From contig NZ_VOBQ01000005.1 of the NCBI RefSeq assembly GCF_007833165.1, forward strand, positions 124,001-188,000: a stretch of 64,000 nucleotides of DNA, written 5' to 3'. Positions 1 through 9,877 of the stretch are shown here, in pieces. Every line of letters starts with the position of its first letter. Position 1 is the stretch's first letter. The translations under genes and the position numbers were made by a program. This DNA is from Caenimonas sedimenti. Its GTDB lineage: Bacteria; Pseudomonadota; Gammaproteobacteria; Burkholderiales; Burkholderiaceae_C. Below the pieces are notes generated by a model that worked only from the letters and a program-made list of their open reading frames with translations, did no database searches and was not told the DNA's origin.

Positions 1-318
1 ACGGACCCGCTCTGAAAAGGCCGCTCGTTCGCCATTGGGGTTCGCGCTCTTGGCCAAGTCAAAAGCTGCGATGGAATTCATTGCGTCCCTGACTCTGGTG
101 AGCCGATCGATGATTTCATTCATCACTGGCTCCGGAATCAGCTCTATCGGAAGCTGCTGAAGATGGCCCGCCAGGCTTTGGATGAGATCCAACGGTGCCT
201 CGGCATCCCTAAAGTTGATGCTGCCCCAGGCTGGATTTTCGGTCAATGAGCCCGTAGTCATCGCTCTGATCGCTTGCAATAGTCCGCGCACCTTTTCAAG
301 TTGCTCTTTCGCTGCCAT
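1..318 (-). CDS. Hypothetical protein, 3' end cut off by window start
   Basis: A reading frame starts with ATG at 318 on the minus strand and stays open for 106 codons to base 1, so the C-terminus lies outside the window. A GGAGG-type ribosome binding site sits about 10 nt before the ATG. The visible protein begins MAAKEQLEKVRGLLQAIRAM and looks alpha-helical and soluble, with no signal peptide or membrane segment. I do not recognise the family. Base composition is clearly more AT-rich than the rest of the window and rare codons such as CTA and AGA are used. Together with the tRNA fragment just to the right, this suggests cargo of an integrated element. It is a real ORF with moderate confidence; function unknown. 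Confidence 0.6.
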   Translation of the reverse strand, partial: MAAKEQLEKVRGLLQAIRAMTTGSLTENPAWGSINFRDAEAPLDLIQSLAGHLQQLPIELIPEPVMNEIIDRLTRVRDAMNSIAAFDLAKSANPNGERAAFSERVR

Positions 319-383
319 ATGACCGGCCCTCCGTTTCCGTGGGCTTTAGTGTATTCTTGTGTCATGTGGAGTCTGGCTCGGGC

Positions 384-428
384 CTGTTAATCCGTAGGTC
401 CCTGGTTCGAGCCCAGGTCGAGGAGCCA
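384..428 (+). other. 3' half of tRNA-Asn (displaced attachment-site copy)
   Basis: These 45 bases match the 3' half of a betaproteobacterial tRNA-Asn from the anticodon loop (CTGTTAA, anticodon GTT) through the variable region, T-arm (stem CCTGG/CCAGG, loop TTCGAGC), acceptor 3' strand TCGAGGA, discriminator G and encoded CCA. The 5' half is absent. The bases before 384 do not pair as an anticodon stem and no TCCTCGA acceptor strand is found upstream. Tyrosine-recombinase elements that enter at the anticodon loop leave exactly such a displaced 3' half at one end, while the functional tRNA is rebuilt at the other end. Confidence 0.85.
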
Positions 429-439
429 GATCACGAGAA

Positions 440-474
440 GGGGTCACGCGGCATGCGTGACCCCTTTTTCTTTT
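440..474 (+). terminator. Rho-independent terminator of the former tRNA-Asn gene
   Basis: A perfect 10-bp stem (GGGGTCACGC at 440-449 with GCGTGACCCC at 455-464) has a 5-nt loop and is followed by TTTTTCTTTT. It lies 11 nt after the tRNA CCA end, so it is probably the native terminator that stayed with the displaced tRNA half. Confidence 0.85.
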
Positions 475-575
475 CCTGGGGTGCAGTCCGACGCGAGCGC
501 GCGGCAGCGTACGACAACCCTCCGATGCCTCAGCGATAACAGTGTCTCCTGCCCTCATCTCCAAGGAGCAGCACG

Positions 576-917
576 ATGCCTTCCGCCCAAGCGAGCCCCC
601 GGATTCCGATCTGGCTGCCCATCAACCGGCGCGAAGCCGGCCGCGTGGCCGCCGAAATGCCGTTGCGCGTCGATGGCCACCCGATGACCACGCTGGACAT
701 CAGCGCGAGCGGCATCGCCTTCGAAAGCGACAAGGCCTATGCGCTCGGTGAACGCGTTTCGGTGGTCGTGGAGTACATGCTCGACGGCGCCAATTTCCCC
801 CTGCGCTGCGAGGCCGAGGTGATGCGCGTCGAACCCAACGGAACCGGGTATTCCGTCGGTGCCCGCCTGATCCTGGAACCTGGGCAGGATGGCCGCGTCC
901 TGCGGCCCGAGACCTGA
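576..917 (+). CDS. PilZ domain protein
   Basis: This 113-residue protein is essentially a single PilZ domain, the family of cyclic-di-GMP receptors. The two c-di-GMP-binding signatures are visible: an arginine-rich switch near residues 18-23 (RREAGR) and the D-x-S-x-x-G motif at residues 41-46 (DISASG). The beta-barrel continues to about residue 105. A good ribosome binding site (AAGGAG) precedes the ATG. With no attached output domain, it would act by binding a partner, often in motility, type IV pilus or polysaccharide control. It stands alone between the tRNA scar and aat, so the partner cannot be read from context. Confidence 0.85.
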   Translation: MPSAQASPRIPIWLPINRREAGRVAAEMPLRVDGHPMTTLDISASGIAFESDKAYALGERVSVVVEYMLDGANFPLRCEAEVMRVEPNGTGYSVGARLILEPGQDGRVLRPET

Positions 918-976
918 CCCCCCCGGCCGCCGGGCCTTCCCGCGACAATGCAAGGGCGAATCTTCCCCTTGCCTCC

Positions 977-1708
977 ATGCACCTGCCCTGGCTGAACCCC
1001 GGCGACCCCTTTCCCGACCCCGAGCTCGCCTGGGACGCCGCGCAGCCGGCGCCCGGCCTGCTGGCCGCCGGCGCGGCACTGGACACCGACACCCTGCGGC
1101 GGGCCTACGCGCGCGGCATCTTCCCCTGGTTCAGCGAGGGCCAGCCGATCTTGTGGTGGAGCACCGATCCACGCATGGTGCTGTTCCCCCCGGAGTTCAA
1201 GCTGCACCGCTCGCTGCGCAAGACCTTGTCGCACTGGCTGGACGCCGGGCGCCTCGAAGTGCGGATCGACACGGCCTTCGAATCGGTGATCCGCGCCTGT
1301 GCCGGCAGCCGGCGGCTCGGGCAGTCCGGAACCTGGATCGTGCCCGCCATGGTCGAGGCCTACCAGGCGTTGCACCGCGCAGGCCATGCGCACAGCGTGG
1401 AGGCTTGGATCGACGGCGAACTGGCGGGCGGCCTGTACTGCGTCGGCCTCGGGCGTGCGGTCTTCGGCGAGTCGATGTTCACGCGCGTGCCGGACGCTTC
1501 GAAGGCGGCACTGGCGGGGCTGGTTGCATTGGCGCGCAGCCAGGACGTCCGGCTCATCGACTGCCAGCAGAACACGCGCCACCTTGCCTCGCTCGGCGCC
1601 CGCGAGATTCCGCGTGCGGAATTTGTGCAACATGTCGCCGCAGAAGTAGCGCGCCGTCCTATCGAGTGGCGATTCGAGCCCGTATACTGGAACGAAGTCC
1701 TGCCGTAA
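977..1708 (+). CDS. aat: Leucyl/phenylalanyl-tRNA--protein transferase Aat
   Basis: Aat transfers Leu or Phe from aminoacyl-tRNA to proteins with N-terminal Arg or Lys, tagging them for ClpS/ClpAP degradation (N-degron pathway, cytoplasm). The 243-residue length is typical. The family signature is clear: [20 protein letters not shown] near residues 39-60, then [12 protein letters not shown], and later [13 protein letters not shown] and the [16 protein letters not shown] region. It is followed after 13 nt by bpt, the second N-degron transferase, so the two are probably one transcript. The start was taken at the ATG giving the conserved LPWLNP N-terminus. The ribosome binding site is weak. Confidence 0.96.
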   Translation: MHLPWLNPGDPFPDPELAWDAAQPAPGLLAAGAALDTDTLRRAYARGIFPWFSEGQPILWWSTDPRMVLFPPEFKLHRSLRKTLSHWLDAGRLEVRIDTAFESVIRACAGSRRLGQSGTWIVPAMVEAYQALHRAGHAHSVEAWIDGELAGGLYCVGLGRAVFGESMFTRVPDASKAALAGLVALARSQDVRLIDCQQNTRHLASLGAREIPRAEFVQHVAAEVARRPIEWRFEPVYWNEVLP

Positions 1709-1721
1709 CAATCTACCGCGC

Positions 1722-2468
1722 GTGACGCACCTCAAGGATTTACCGCTCCAGACGCTGCAGTTCTATGCAACTGCGCCCTATCCCTGCAGCTATCTCCCCG
1801 GCAGGCAAGCGCGTTCGCAGGTGGCGACCCCCAGCCACCTGATTCACAACGACGCCTATTCCGACCTGGTGACCGGTGGCTTTCGCCGCAGCGGCATGTT
1901 CACCTACCGGCCCTACTGCGACGGCTGCCGCGCCTGCGTGCCGCTGCGCGTCAAGGCCGACGAGTTCGTTCCCAGCCGCAGCCAGCGGCGTGCCTGGAGC
2001 CGCCATGGCAACCTGCAGGCGCGCGTGCTGAAGCTCTGCTTCGTGCCGGAGCACTACCACCTCTACCTGCGCTACCAGACGGGCCGGCACGCGGGCGGCG
2101 GCATGGACCACGATAGCATCGACCAGTACACGCAGTTCCTGCTCCAGAGCCGGGTCAACTCGCGGCTCGTGGAGTTCCGGGAGAAGCTGGACGACGGGAG
2201 CCCCGGCGCGTTGCGCATGGTGTCCATCCTCGATGTGCTGAACGACGGAATCTCGGCGGTCTATACGTTCTACGAGCCCGAAGCCGCGGCGAGCTACGGC
2301 ACGTTCAGCGTGCTGTGGCAGATCGACCAGGCACGCCGGCTCAAGCTGCCCCACGTCTACCTTGGCTACTGGATCAACGAGAGTTCGAAGATGAGCTACA
2401 AGGCCAAGTTCAGCCCGCATGAAGTGCTGGTCGACGGCCAGTGGGCACCATCGCCAGCGGCCTTCTGA
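1722..2468 (+). CDS. bpt: Aspartate/glutamate leucyltransferase Bpt (arginyltransferase family)
   Basis: This 248-residue protein belongs to the ATE/Bpt family. Bacterial members transfer leucine to N-terminal Asp or Glu, which then act as N-degrons for ClpS. The conserved N-terminal cysteine region is present: [14 protein letters not shown] near residues 21-34 and [13 protein letters not shown] near residues 65-77. The C-terminal half contains the GNAT-like core with YLGYWI and [13 protein letters not shown]. It starts with GTG, 13 nt after aat. The pair therefore covers both basic and acidic primary or secondary N-degrons; clpS and clpA are not in this window. Confidence 0.95.
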   Translation: MTHLKDLPLQTLQFYATAPYPCSYLPGRQARSQVATPSHLIHNDAYSDLVTGGFRRSGMFTYRPYCDGCRACVPLRVKADEFVPSRSQRRAWSRHGNLQARVLKLCFVPEHYHLYLRYQTGRHAGGGMDHDSIDQYTQFLLQSRVNSRLVEFREKLDDGSPGALRMVSILDVLNDGISAVYTFYEPEAAASYGTFSVLWQIDQARRLKLPHVYLGYWINESSKMSYKAKFSPHEVLVDGQWAPSPAAF

Positions 2469-2502
2469 TTTCACAAGATAAAATAGGGCGAAGCGAACGC
2501 CC

Positions 2503-3300
2503 ATGAGAAAAACCGACCCCAACGCCGTCGCCACCCCCACCATCCAGGTGATCGAGCGCATGTTCGCGCTGATCGACGTGCTCGCCTCGCGCGAGGAAGC
2601 CGTGACGCTCAAGGAGATCAGTGAGCGCACCGGCCTGCATCCCTCCACGACGCACCGCATCCTGAATGACCTGGCCACGGGCCGCTTTGTCGACCGGCCC
2701 GAAGCCGGCAACTACCGGCTGGGCATGCGCCTGCTCGAACTGGGCAACCTGGTCAAAGCGCGGCTGAACGTCCGCGATGCCGCCCTGACGCCCATGCGCG
2801 AGCTGCACAAGCAGATCCAGCAACCGGTGAACCTGAGCGTGCGCCAGGGCGACGAGATCGTCTATGTGGAGCGCGCCTACAGCGAACGCTCGGGCATGCA
2901 GGTGGTGCGCGCCATCGGCGGCCGGGCGCCATTGCACCTGACCTCCACCGGCAAGCTGTTCCTGGCCGTGGACGACGCGCAGCGCATCCGCGCCTACGCG
3001 ACACGCACCGGCCTGGCGGGGCACACCAAGAACAGCATCACGCAATTGCCCATCCTGGAGCGCGAGCTGGCGAAGGCCCGCCAGTACGGCATTGCCCGCG
3101 ACAACGAGGAACTGGAACTCGGCGTGCGCTGCATGGCCGCCGGCATCCACGACGACCAGGGCAAGCTGGTGGCGGGCTTGTCGATCTCGGCCCCAGCCGA
3201 CCGCCTGGACGAGGCCTGGCTGGCGAAGCTGCAGGCGACCGCCAACGAGATCTCGGCGGCATTGGGGCACAAGTCCAGTGGGCAGCGGCTGGCAGCCTGA
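2503..3300 (+). CDS. IclR-family transcriptional regulator
   Basis: A 265-residue IclR-type repressor or activator. Residues about 13-75 form the winged helix-turn-helix (IQVIERMFALIDVL...LKEISERTGLHPSTTHRIL). Residues about 85-255 form the effector-binding domain, with the family pattern around GGRAPLHLTSTGKLFLA and the C-terminal VAGLSISAPADR. Neighbours are the N-degron genes upstream and a convergent endopeptidase downstream, so no catabolic target is adjacent and the ligand is unknown. The start ATG is 34 nt after bpt, in a short AT-rich spacer that may hold its own promoter. Confidence 0.93.
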   Translation: MRKTDPNAVATPTIQVIERMFALIDVLASREEAVTLKEISERTGLHPSTTHRILNDLATGRFVDRPEAGNYRLGMRLLELGNLVKARLNVRDAALTPMRELHKQIQQPVNLSVRQGDEIVYVERAYSERSGMQVVRAIGGRAPLHLTSTGKLFLAVDDAQRIRAYATRTGLAGHTKNSITQLPILERELAKARQYGIARDNEELELGVRCMAAGIHDDQGKLVAGLSISAPADRLDEAWLAKLQATANEISAALGHKSSGQRLAA

Positions 3301-3317
3301 AGGACGCTGGTCCAATG

Positions 3318-3346
3318 AAAAAAGCGGCCCGCGGGCCGCTTTTGCA
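3318..3346. terminator. Bidirectional terminator between iclR and pbpG
   Basis: The palindrome AAAGCGGCCCG/CGGGCCGCTTT (3321-3342) is flanked by an A-run on the left and a T-run on the right, so it can stop both convergent transcripts. The same GCGGCC-type stem recurs at 8777-8800 and 26794-26815. Confidence 0.85.
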
Positions 3347-3361
3347 TTTTGAAAGCTGGTG

Positions 3362-4399
3362 TCAACCGTTGACCTGGCGGATCACCGTGTTGCTGCCGCC
3401 CGCGGCAGGCAGCTGCAGCTGCGCGGGCAGCGGATGGGTCTCGACCCAGCGGCGCACACGTTCGGCATCGCCGATGCGGCTCAGCTTGCCGGCGGAATCC
3501 AGGAACACCATGATCAGTTTGCGCCCCGCCACCTTGGCCTGCATGACCAGGCACTGGCCGGCCTCGGAGATGTAGCCGGTCTTCTGCAGGCCGATGTCCC
3601 ACTCCGGATTCTTCACCAGGCGATTGGTGTTGTTGTACTTCAGCGTCTTGTTGCCGACCTCGACCGCGTGGCCGTGCGAGGTGGAGTACTCGCGCAACAT
3701 GGGGTCCGTGGCGGCGGTGCTCACCAGGCGCACCAGATCCTGTGCGCTGGACTGGTTGCGGCTCGACAGGCCCGTCGGCTCGACGTACTTCGTGTCACGC
3801 ATGCCGAGCAGCTGGGCGCGCGTGTTCATCGCGTCCACGAAGGCGCTCATGCCGCCCGGATAGGTGCGGCCCAGCGCATGCGCGGCGCGGTTTTCGCTGG
3901 ACATCAGCGACAGGTGCATCAGTTCGCCGCGCGTCAGCGTGGTGCCGACCTTCAGGCGCGAGCTGCTGCCCTTCTCGGTGTCGACGTCGTCCTGCGTGAT
4001 GGTGATGGCTTCGTCCATCGGCAGGCGCGCCTCGCTGACGATCAGGCCGGTCATCAGCTTGGTCAGCGATGCGATCGGCAGGACCGCGGCGTCGTTCTTG
4101 CGCAGCAGCACCTGGTGCGTGTCCTGGTCGATCACCAGGGCCACGCTCGACTTGAGGTCGAGGTCATCGGGGGTGGTGTGCAGGCCGGCGAGCTGCCCGA
4201 ACGAAGGGCGCGGCGGGGCGGCGGGAGCGAGGCGCACCACCGAGCGGCGCTGCACTTTGCCGGCAATGAAGGTCTTGCTCACGCGCGCCGGCTTCGACGC
4301 GCTGGCGGCTTCCTTCTTGGGGCTGCGGGCTTCGGCTTGCAGCGGGGCCAACGCGATCAGGAGAGCGCCCAATGCAACGGTCTGTACGAATCTGTTCAA
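3362..4399 (-). CDS. pbpG: D-alanyl-D-alanine endopeptidase (PBP7 type)
   Basis: A periplasmic low-molecular-weight penicillin-binding protein (peptidase S11) that cleaves D-Ala-meso-DAP cross-links during peptidoglycan remodelling. All three active-site motifs are visible: S-x-x-K as SLTK, S-x-N as SSEN and K-T-G as QKTG. The frame is open from 4492, but I prefer the TTG at 4399. It has GGAG about 10 nt upstream and gives a protein beginning MNRFVQTVALGALLIALAP, a good Sec signal peptide ending near AEA. Upstream ATGs would put a 30-residue polar stretch in front of the signal. It is convergent with the iclR gene. Confidence 0.92.
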   Translation of the reverse strand: MNRFVQTVALGALLIALAPLQAEARSPKKEAASASKPARVSKTFIAGKVQRRSVVRLAPAAPPRPSFGQLAGLHTTPDDLDLKSSVALVIDQDTHQVLLRKNDAAVLPIASLTKLMTGLIVSEARLPMDEAITITQDDVDTEKGSSSRLKVGTTLTRGELMHLSLMSSENRAAHALGRTYPGGMSAFVDAMNTRAQLLGMRDTKYVEPTGLSSRNQSSAQDLVRLVSTAATDPMLREYSTSHGHAVEVGNKTLKYNNTNRLVKNPEWDIGLQKTGYISEAGQCLVMQAKVAGRKLIMVFLDSAGKLSRIGDAERVRRWVETHPLPAQLQLPAAGGSNTVIRQVNG

Positions 4400-4545
4400 A
4401 ACTCGGTCACTCCAAACGACGTCATCTGGTGGTTCCAGGTTGAACGCTTGAGCTGGCGGTCTCATGGACGAGCCAGCAAAAGTTACATCCAATCAAGCAC
4501 TTAGGAAGGTAACCTAAGCTGTTGCGTCAATTATAAGTAGTTACC

Positions 4546-6084
4546 CTAGCCTTGAGCTGCCACCCGATCAGCTTTACTTTGTAACTTGTTCAGGGCGCTG
4601 AGATAAGCCTTCGCGGATGCGACCACGATGTCCGGGTCCGCGCCGACGCCGTTGACGACGCGCCCGGAGTTCTGCAAACGCACCGTGACTTCGCCCTGGC
4701 TCTCTGTGGAACCGCTGATCGCGTTGACCGAATAGAGCACCATTTCGGCGCCGCTTTGGACGTGGCTCTCGATGGCCTTGAGCGACGCATCGACCGGCCC
4801 GTTGCCATCGGATTCGCCACGCACTTCCCTGCCTTCGGCCGAGAAAACGACCACCGCGTGCGGCCGTTCGCCGGTCTCGCTGTGTTGCCGGAGCGAGACA
4901 AGCCGGTAGGTTTCCTGCTCGTGGGTCACCGATTCGTCGCTCACCAGCGCCAGGATGTCCTCGTCGAAGATCTCGCTCTTGCGGTCGGCCAGCTCCTTGA
5001 ACTTGGCGAACGCCGCGTTGGCCTCCTGCTCGCTTTCCAGCTGCACCCCGAGCTCCTGCAAGCGGGCCTTGAACGCATTGCGGCCCGACAGCTTGCCCAG
5101 CACGATCTTGTTGGCGCTCCAGCCGACGTCCTCGGCCCGCATGATCTCGTACGTGTCGCGCGCCTTCAGCACGCCATCCTGGTGGATGCCGCTCGCGTGC
5201 GCGAAGGCGTTCGCGCCCACCACCGCCTTGTTCGGCTGCACGACGAAGCCGGTGGTCTGGCTGACCATGCGGCTGGCCGCGACGATGTGCTTGGTGTCGA
5301 TGTTGAGTTCCAGGCCGAAGTAGTCCTTGCGGGTCTTCACGGCCATGACGATCTCTTCCAGCGAACAGTTGCCGGCGCGCTCGCCCAGCCCGTTGATCGT
5401 GCACTCCACCTGGCGCGCGCCCCCGATCTTCACGCCCGCCAGCGAATTGGCAACGGCCATGCCGAGGTCGTTGTGGCAGTGCACCGACCAGATCGCCTTG
5501 TCGCTGTTGGGCACGCGCTCGCGCAGCGTGCGGATGAACTCGCCGTACAGCTCGGGCACCGCATAGCCCACGGTATCGGGCACATTGATGGTGGTCGCGC
5601 CTTCGGCGATGACGGCTTCCAGCACCCGGCAGAGGAAGTCGACGTCGCTGCGGTAGCCGTCCTCGGGCGAGAACTCGATGTCCCCGCACAGGTTGCGCGC
5701 GAAGCGCACCGACTGCTTCGCCTGTTCGAACACCTGGTCGGGCGTCATGCGCAGCTTCTTCTCCATGTGCAGAGGCGAAGTGGCGATGAAGGTATGGATG
5801 CGCGCGCGCGCAGCGCCCTTCAGGGCGTCGGCGGCGCGCGAGATGTCACGGTCGTTGGCACGCGACAGGCCGCACACCGTCGAGTCCTTGATCGCGTTCG
5901 CGATGGCCTGCACGGCCTCGAAGTCGCCGTTCGAGCTGGCCGGGAAGCCTGCTTCGATGACGTCCACCTTGAGGCGTTCGAGCTGCCGCGCGATGCGCAT
6001 CTTCTCGTCCTTGGTCATGGACGCACCCGGCGACTGCTCGCCGTCGCGCAGGGTGGTGTCGAAAATGATCAGCTGGTCTGCCAT
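4546..6084 (-). CDS. leuA: 2-isopropylmalate synthase, bacterial short type (LeuA)
   Basis: LeuA condenses acetyl-CoA with 2-oxoisovalerate in the first committed step of leucine synthesis. The 512-residue protein has the HMGL-like TIM barrel with [13 protein letters not shown] near residues 8-20 (metal-binding DTTLRDGEQ), the HCHNDLG motif for the metal histidines, and [17 protein letters not shown]-terminal allosteric LeuA dimer domain (about residues 390-505) should bind leucine. A GAGG site lies 9 nt before the ATG. The start overlaps the 3' end of the upstream paralogue by 16 nt, so the two are co-transcribed. The two proteins come from different LeuA subfamilies, so this is not a recent tandem duplicate. 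Confidence 0.97.
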   Translation of the reverse strand: MADQLIIFDTTLRDGEQSPGASMTKDEKMRIARQLERLKVDVIEAGFPASSNGDFEAVQAIANAIKDSTVCGLSRANDRDISRAADALKGAARARIHTFIATSPLHMEKKLRMTPDQVFEQAKQSVRFARNLCGDIEFSPEDGYRSDVDFLCRVLEAVIAEGATTINVPDTVGYAVPELYGEFIRTLRERVPNSDKAIWSVHCHNDLGMAVANSLAGVKIGGARQVECTINGLGERAGNCSLEEIVMAVKTRKDYFGLELNIDTKHIVAASRMVSQTTGFVVQPNKAVVGANAFAHASGIHQDGVLKARDTYEIMRAEDVGWSANKIVLGKLSGRNAFKARLQELGVQLESEQEANAAFAKFKELADRKSEIFDEDILALVSDESVTHEQETYRLVSLRQHSETGERPHAVVVFSAEGREVRGESDGNGPVDASLKAIESHVQSGAEMVLYSVNAISGSTESQGEVTVRLQNSGRVVNGVGADPDIVVASAKAYLSALNKLQSKADRVAAQG

Positions 6085-7772
6085 GATTTTTCCTCACGAG
6101 AGTTGGCCGAGCGCGCGCGCTGCAAGCCGGAAACGATCGCCTTCAGCGATGCCGAAACGATGTTCGCATCCATGCCGACGCCGAACAACGTGCGCTCGCC
6201 GACCCGCAATTCGAGATACGCCACGGCGCGCGCATCGGCGCCGGACGCGATGGCGTGCTCATGGTAGTCGAGCACGCGGATGGCTTCGCCGGTGGCGTGG
6301 CCAAGCCCTTCGACGAAGGCATCGATGGGGCCGTTGCCGGCACCGGTGAACGAGAGCACCTCCGCGCCCAGGCGGACCTCCGCCGCCAGGCTCAGCATCT
6401 CTCCGGCCGCGCCACCCGCCGAATCGATCACCTGGTACTGGGGCGCCGCCGCATCGGCCAGACCGTATTCGCGCTCGAACAGCTTCCACAGGTCGGCGGC
6501 GTTCAGTTCCTTGCCGTCGGAGTCCATCACGCCCTGCACCACCTGGCTGAACTCGATCTGCAGGCGGCGCGGCAGTTCGACCCCGTATTCGGCTTCCAGC
6601 AGGTACGAGATGCCGCCCTTGCCCGACTGGCTGTTGACGCGGATCACCGCCTCGTAGCTGCGGCCCAGGTCCTTGGGGTCCAGCGGCAGGTAGGGCATGT
6701 CCCAGATGTCGGTCTCTTTGCGCGCCGAGAAAGCCTTCTTGATCGCGTCCTGGTGCGATCCCGAAAACGACGTGTAGACGAGGTCGCCCACGTACGGATG
6801 GCGCGGATGCACCGGCAGCTGATTGCAATGCTCCACGGTGCGGCGGATCTCGTCAATGTCGGAGAAGTCCAGGCCGGGGTCCACGCCCTGGCTGTAGAGG
6901 TTGAGGGCGACGTTCACGAGATCGAGGTTGCCAGTGCGCTCGCCGTTGCCGAACAGGCAGCCTTCAAGCCGGTCGGCGCCGGCCATCACGGCGAACTCGC
7001 CGGCCGCCGTGCCGGTGCCGCGGTCGTTGTGCGGATGCACCGAAAGCACGATGGCGTCGCGGCGCGCCAGGTGGCGGTGCATCCACTCGATCATGTCCGC
7101 GAAGATGTTCGGCGTGGAATGCTCCACCGTCGAAGGCAGGTTGACGATGCACTTGCGCGCCGGCGTGGGCTGCCACACCTCGGTGACCGCGTCGACGACG
7201 CGCTTCGCGAAAGGCAGCTCGGTGCCGGAGAACATCTCGGGGGAGTACTGGAAGACCCAGTCGGTTTCCGGTTGCTGCGCGGCCAGCTCCTGGAACAGGC
7301 GCGCCTGGCTGGTCGCCAGCTGCACGATGCCGTCCTCGTCCAGCCCCAGCACCACCTTGCGCATCACCGGCGCGGTCGCGTTGTAAAGGTGGACGATGGC
7401 CCGGCGCGCTCCCTTCAGCGCTTCGAAGGTCTTGCGGATCAACTCTTCGCGCGCCTGGGTCAGCACCTGGATGGTGACATCGCGCGGGATCAGGTCTTCG
7501 TCGATCAGCTTGCGGACGAAGTCGAACTCCACCTGAGAGGCCGACGGGAAACCGACCTCGATCTCCTTGAAGCCGATCGCCACCAGCGTCTCGAACATCC
7601 GCAGCTTGCGCGGGATGTCCATGGGCTCGATCAGCGCCTGGTTGCCATCGCGCAGGTCGACACTGCACCAGACCGGCGGACGGGTCACCACGGCATCGGG
7701 CCAGGTGCGGTCCTTCAGGCCCACCGGGGCGAACTGGCGGTACTTGCTGGCGGGGTTCTTCAACATCGGCAT
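6069..7772 (-). CDS. leuA: 2-isopropylmalate synthase, long (yeast-type) form
   Basis: A second 2-isopropylmalate synthase of 567 residues, of the longer form shared by fungi, actinobacteria and some proteobacteria. It starts [17 protein letters not shown] and carries the barrel motifs [27 protein letters not shown] and [12 protein letters not shown], plus a regulatory C-terminal domain. The frame is open to 7913, but the extra 47 codons run through the attenuator hairpin, so the ATG at 7772 is chosen. Upstream lie a leucine leader peptide and terminator, so this gene is first in a leucine-attenuated leuA-leuA operon. Possessing both forms suggests different leucine sensitivity or assembly; that is inference. 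Confidence 0.95.
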   Translation of the reverse strand: MPMLKNPASKYRQFAPVGLKDRTWPDAVVTRPPVWCSVDLRDGNQALIEPMDIPRKLRMFETLVAIGFKEIEVGFPSASQVEFDFVRKLIDEDLIPRDVTIQVLTQAREELIRKTFEALKGARRAIVHLYNATAPVMRKVVLGLDEDGIVQLATSQARLFQELAAQQPETDWVFQYSPEMFSGTELPFAKRVVDAVTEVWQPTPARKCIVNLPSTVEHSTPNIFADMIEWMHRHLARRDAIVLSVHPHNDRGTGTAAGEFAVMAGADRLEGCLFGNGERTGNLDLVNVALNLYSQGVDPGLDFSDIDEIRRTVEHCNQLPVHPRHPYVGDLVYTSFSGSHQDAIKKAFSARKETDIWDMPYLPLDPKDLGRSYEAVIRVNSQSGKGGISYLLEAEYGVELPRRLQIEFSQVVQGVMDSDGKELNAADLWKLFEREYGLADAAAPQYQVIDSAGGAAGEMLSLAAEVRLGAEVLSFTGAGNGPIDAFVEGLGHATGEAIRVLDYHEHAIASGADARAVAYLELRVGERTLFGVGMDANIVSASLKAIVSGLQRARSANSREEKSWQTS

Positions 7773-7810
7773 GGCTTCTCTCTCGTCTGGAAGGTGGACC
7801 AGCAGCCCCA

Positions 7811-7847
7811 AAAGAAAACGGCCCGCTGCTGGTGCATACGGGCCGTC
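7811..7847 (-). terminator. Transcription attenuator of the leu operon
   Basis: On the minus strand the stem ACGGCCCG (7846-7839) pairs with CGGGCCGT (7825-7818) and is followed by TTTTCTTTT. It lies between the leucine-rich leader peptide (7870-7923) and the leuA start at 7772, the arrangement of an amino-acid attenuator. Ribosome stalling at the leader Leu codons would favour an antiterminator. Confidence 0.85.
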
Positions 7848-7869
7848 GATCGGGAAATGCGCGCGCGCT

Positions 7870-7923
7870 CTACCGTCTCCGCCCGTGAGGGGATAGCAGT
7901 AGGGCCAGGGCAATTCGCGTCAT
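7870..7923 (-). CDS. leuL: leu operon leader peptide
   Basis: A 17-codon ORF encodes [17 protein letters not shown] and stops at TAG. Four of residues 6-10 are leucine, and two of the four use CTA, a rare codon in this GC-rich sequence. That is what a leucine-starvation sensor needs. The attenuator hairpin follows 23 nt after the stop codon, and the first leuA begins about 100 nt downstream. The leader begins 24 nt after the pssA stop codon, so its promoter must lie in the pssA 3' end. It is too short for most gene finders. Confidence 0.85.
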   Translation of the reverse strand: MTRIALALLLSPHGRRR

Positions 7924-7946
7924 GAACTTCGAATGTATCACAGACT

Positions 7947-8753
7947 TCAGCGATGCAGGCCGCGCTCGTCTGGCTCGTCGGTCGACGTGCTGATGACGCT
8001 GGTCTGCTGGCCCTTGAGCTTACGCCAGCCATACACCGCGTAACCCGAGAGGCCGTAAATGACGAACAGCGCGAACAGGACGATCGGCGGGTGGATGTTG
8101 ATGATGGCGATGCCCAGCGCGATCAGCACGATCACGACGAAGGGCACGCTCTTCTTCATCTGCACGTCCTTGAAGCTGTAGAACGGCACGTTGGTCACCA
8201 TCGTCAGGCCGGCGTACAGCGCGACGGCGAACATCACCCAGGGCACGTCGTAGGGCTTCACGCCCAGGTCCGTCATCAGGCCGATGAAGCCGGCCATCAG
8301 CGCCGCCGCGGCGGGCGAAGGCAGGCCCTGGAAGTAGCGCTTGTCGACGACGGCCGTGTTCACGTTGAAACGCGCGAGGCGCAAGGCCGCGCACGCGCAG
8401 TAGACGAAGGCCGCGATCCAGCCCCACCGGCCCAGGCCCTTCAACGACCATTCATAAGCGATCAACGCGGGCGCCGCGCCGAAGGACACCATGTCCGACA
8501 GGGAATCCATCTGCTCGCCAAAGGCGCTCTGGGTGTTGGTCATGCGCGCGACCCGGCCATCCAGGCTGTCGAGGACCATGGCGACGAAGACGCCGGCTGC
8601 CGCGAGATCGAAGCGGCCATTCATCGCCATCACGACCGCATAGAAACCGCCGAACAGCGCCGCCAGCGTGAACAGGTTCGGGAGGATGTAGATGCCCTTG
8701 CGGCGCTTGCGCACCACGATGCCTTCTTGTGGCGTGGGCTGGGAGTCGTGCAT
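7947..8753 (-). CDS. pssA: CDP-diacylglycerol--serine O-phosphatidyltransferase
   Basis: PssA makes phosphatidylserine from CDP-diacylglycerol and serine, the precursor of phosphatidylethanolamine, at the inner membrane. The CDP-alcohol phosphatidyltransferase motif D-G-x2-A-R-x8-G-x3-D-x3-D is visible (DGRVARMTN...GEQMDSLSD), and several hydrophobic segments follow to about residue 245. The 268-residue length fits the membrane-type PssA. It sits between ilvC and the leu leader, with a strong terminator separating it from ilvC, so it likely has its own promoter. This linkage of pssA with ilvC and leuA is usual in Burkholderiales. Confidence 0.95.
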   Translation of the reverse strand: MHDSQPTPQEGIVVRKRRKGIYILPNLFTLAALFGGFYAVVMAMNGRFDLAAAGVFVAMVLDSLDGRVARMTNTQSAFGEQMDSLSDMVSFGAAPALIAYEWSLKGLGRWGWIAAFVYCACAALRLARFNVNTAVVDKRYFQGLPSPAAAALMAGFIGLMTDLGVKPYDVPWVMFAVALYAGLTMVTNVPFYSFKDVQMKKSVPFVVIVLIALGIAIINIHPPIVLFALFVIYGLSGYAVYGWRKLKGQQTSVISTSTDEPDERGLHR

Positions 8754-8772
8754 GGGTGGAGTGTAAAGGCCA

Positions 8773-8800
8773 AAGAAAAAGCGGCCGGTGGGCCGCTTTT
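8773..8800 (-). terminator. Terminator after ilvC
   Basis: A 10-bp perfect stem (AAAAGCGGCC at 8777-8786, GGCCGCTTTT at 8791-8800) with loop GGTG is followed on the minus strand by TTTTTCTTT. It lies between the ilvC stop at 8818 and the pssA start at 8753. Confidence 0.85.
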
Positions 8801-8817
8801 CTGCCAGAGCTGCCGGC

Positions 8818-9843
<1,026 letters not shown>

Positions 9844-9877
9844 CTAGAAATTCGCTTGAGTTGAAATGGGGCGCGGC

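Noticed and set aside
355..428. Intact tRNA-Asn gene
   Set aside because: The 5' acceptor strand, D-arm and 5' anticodon stem are missing, and upstream bases do not pair with the 3' half.
7773..7913. 47-codon N-terminal extension of the long LeuA
   Set aside because: It runs through the attenuator hairpin in a different frame from the leader peptide. The ATG at 7772 begins the conserved sequence.
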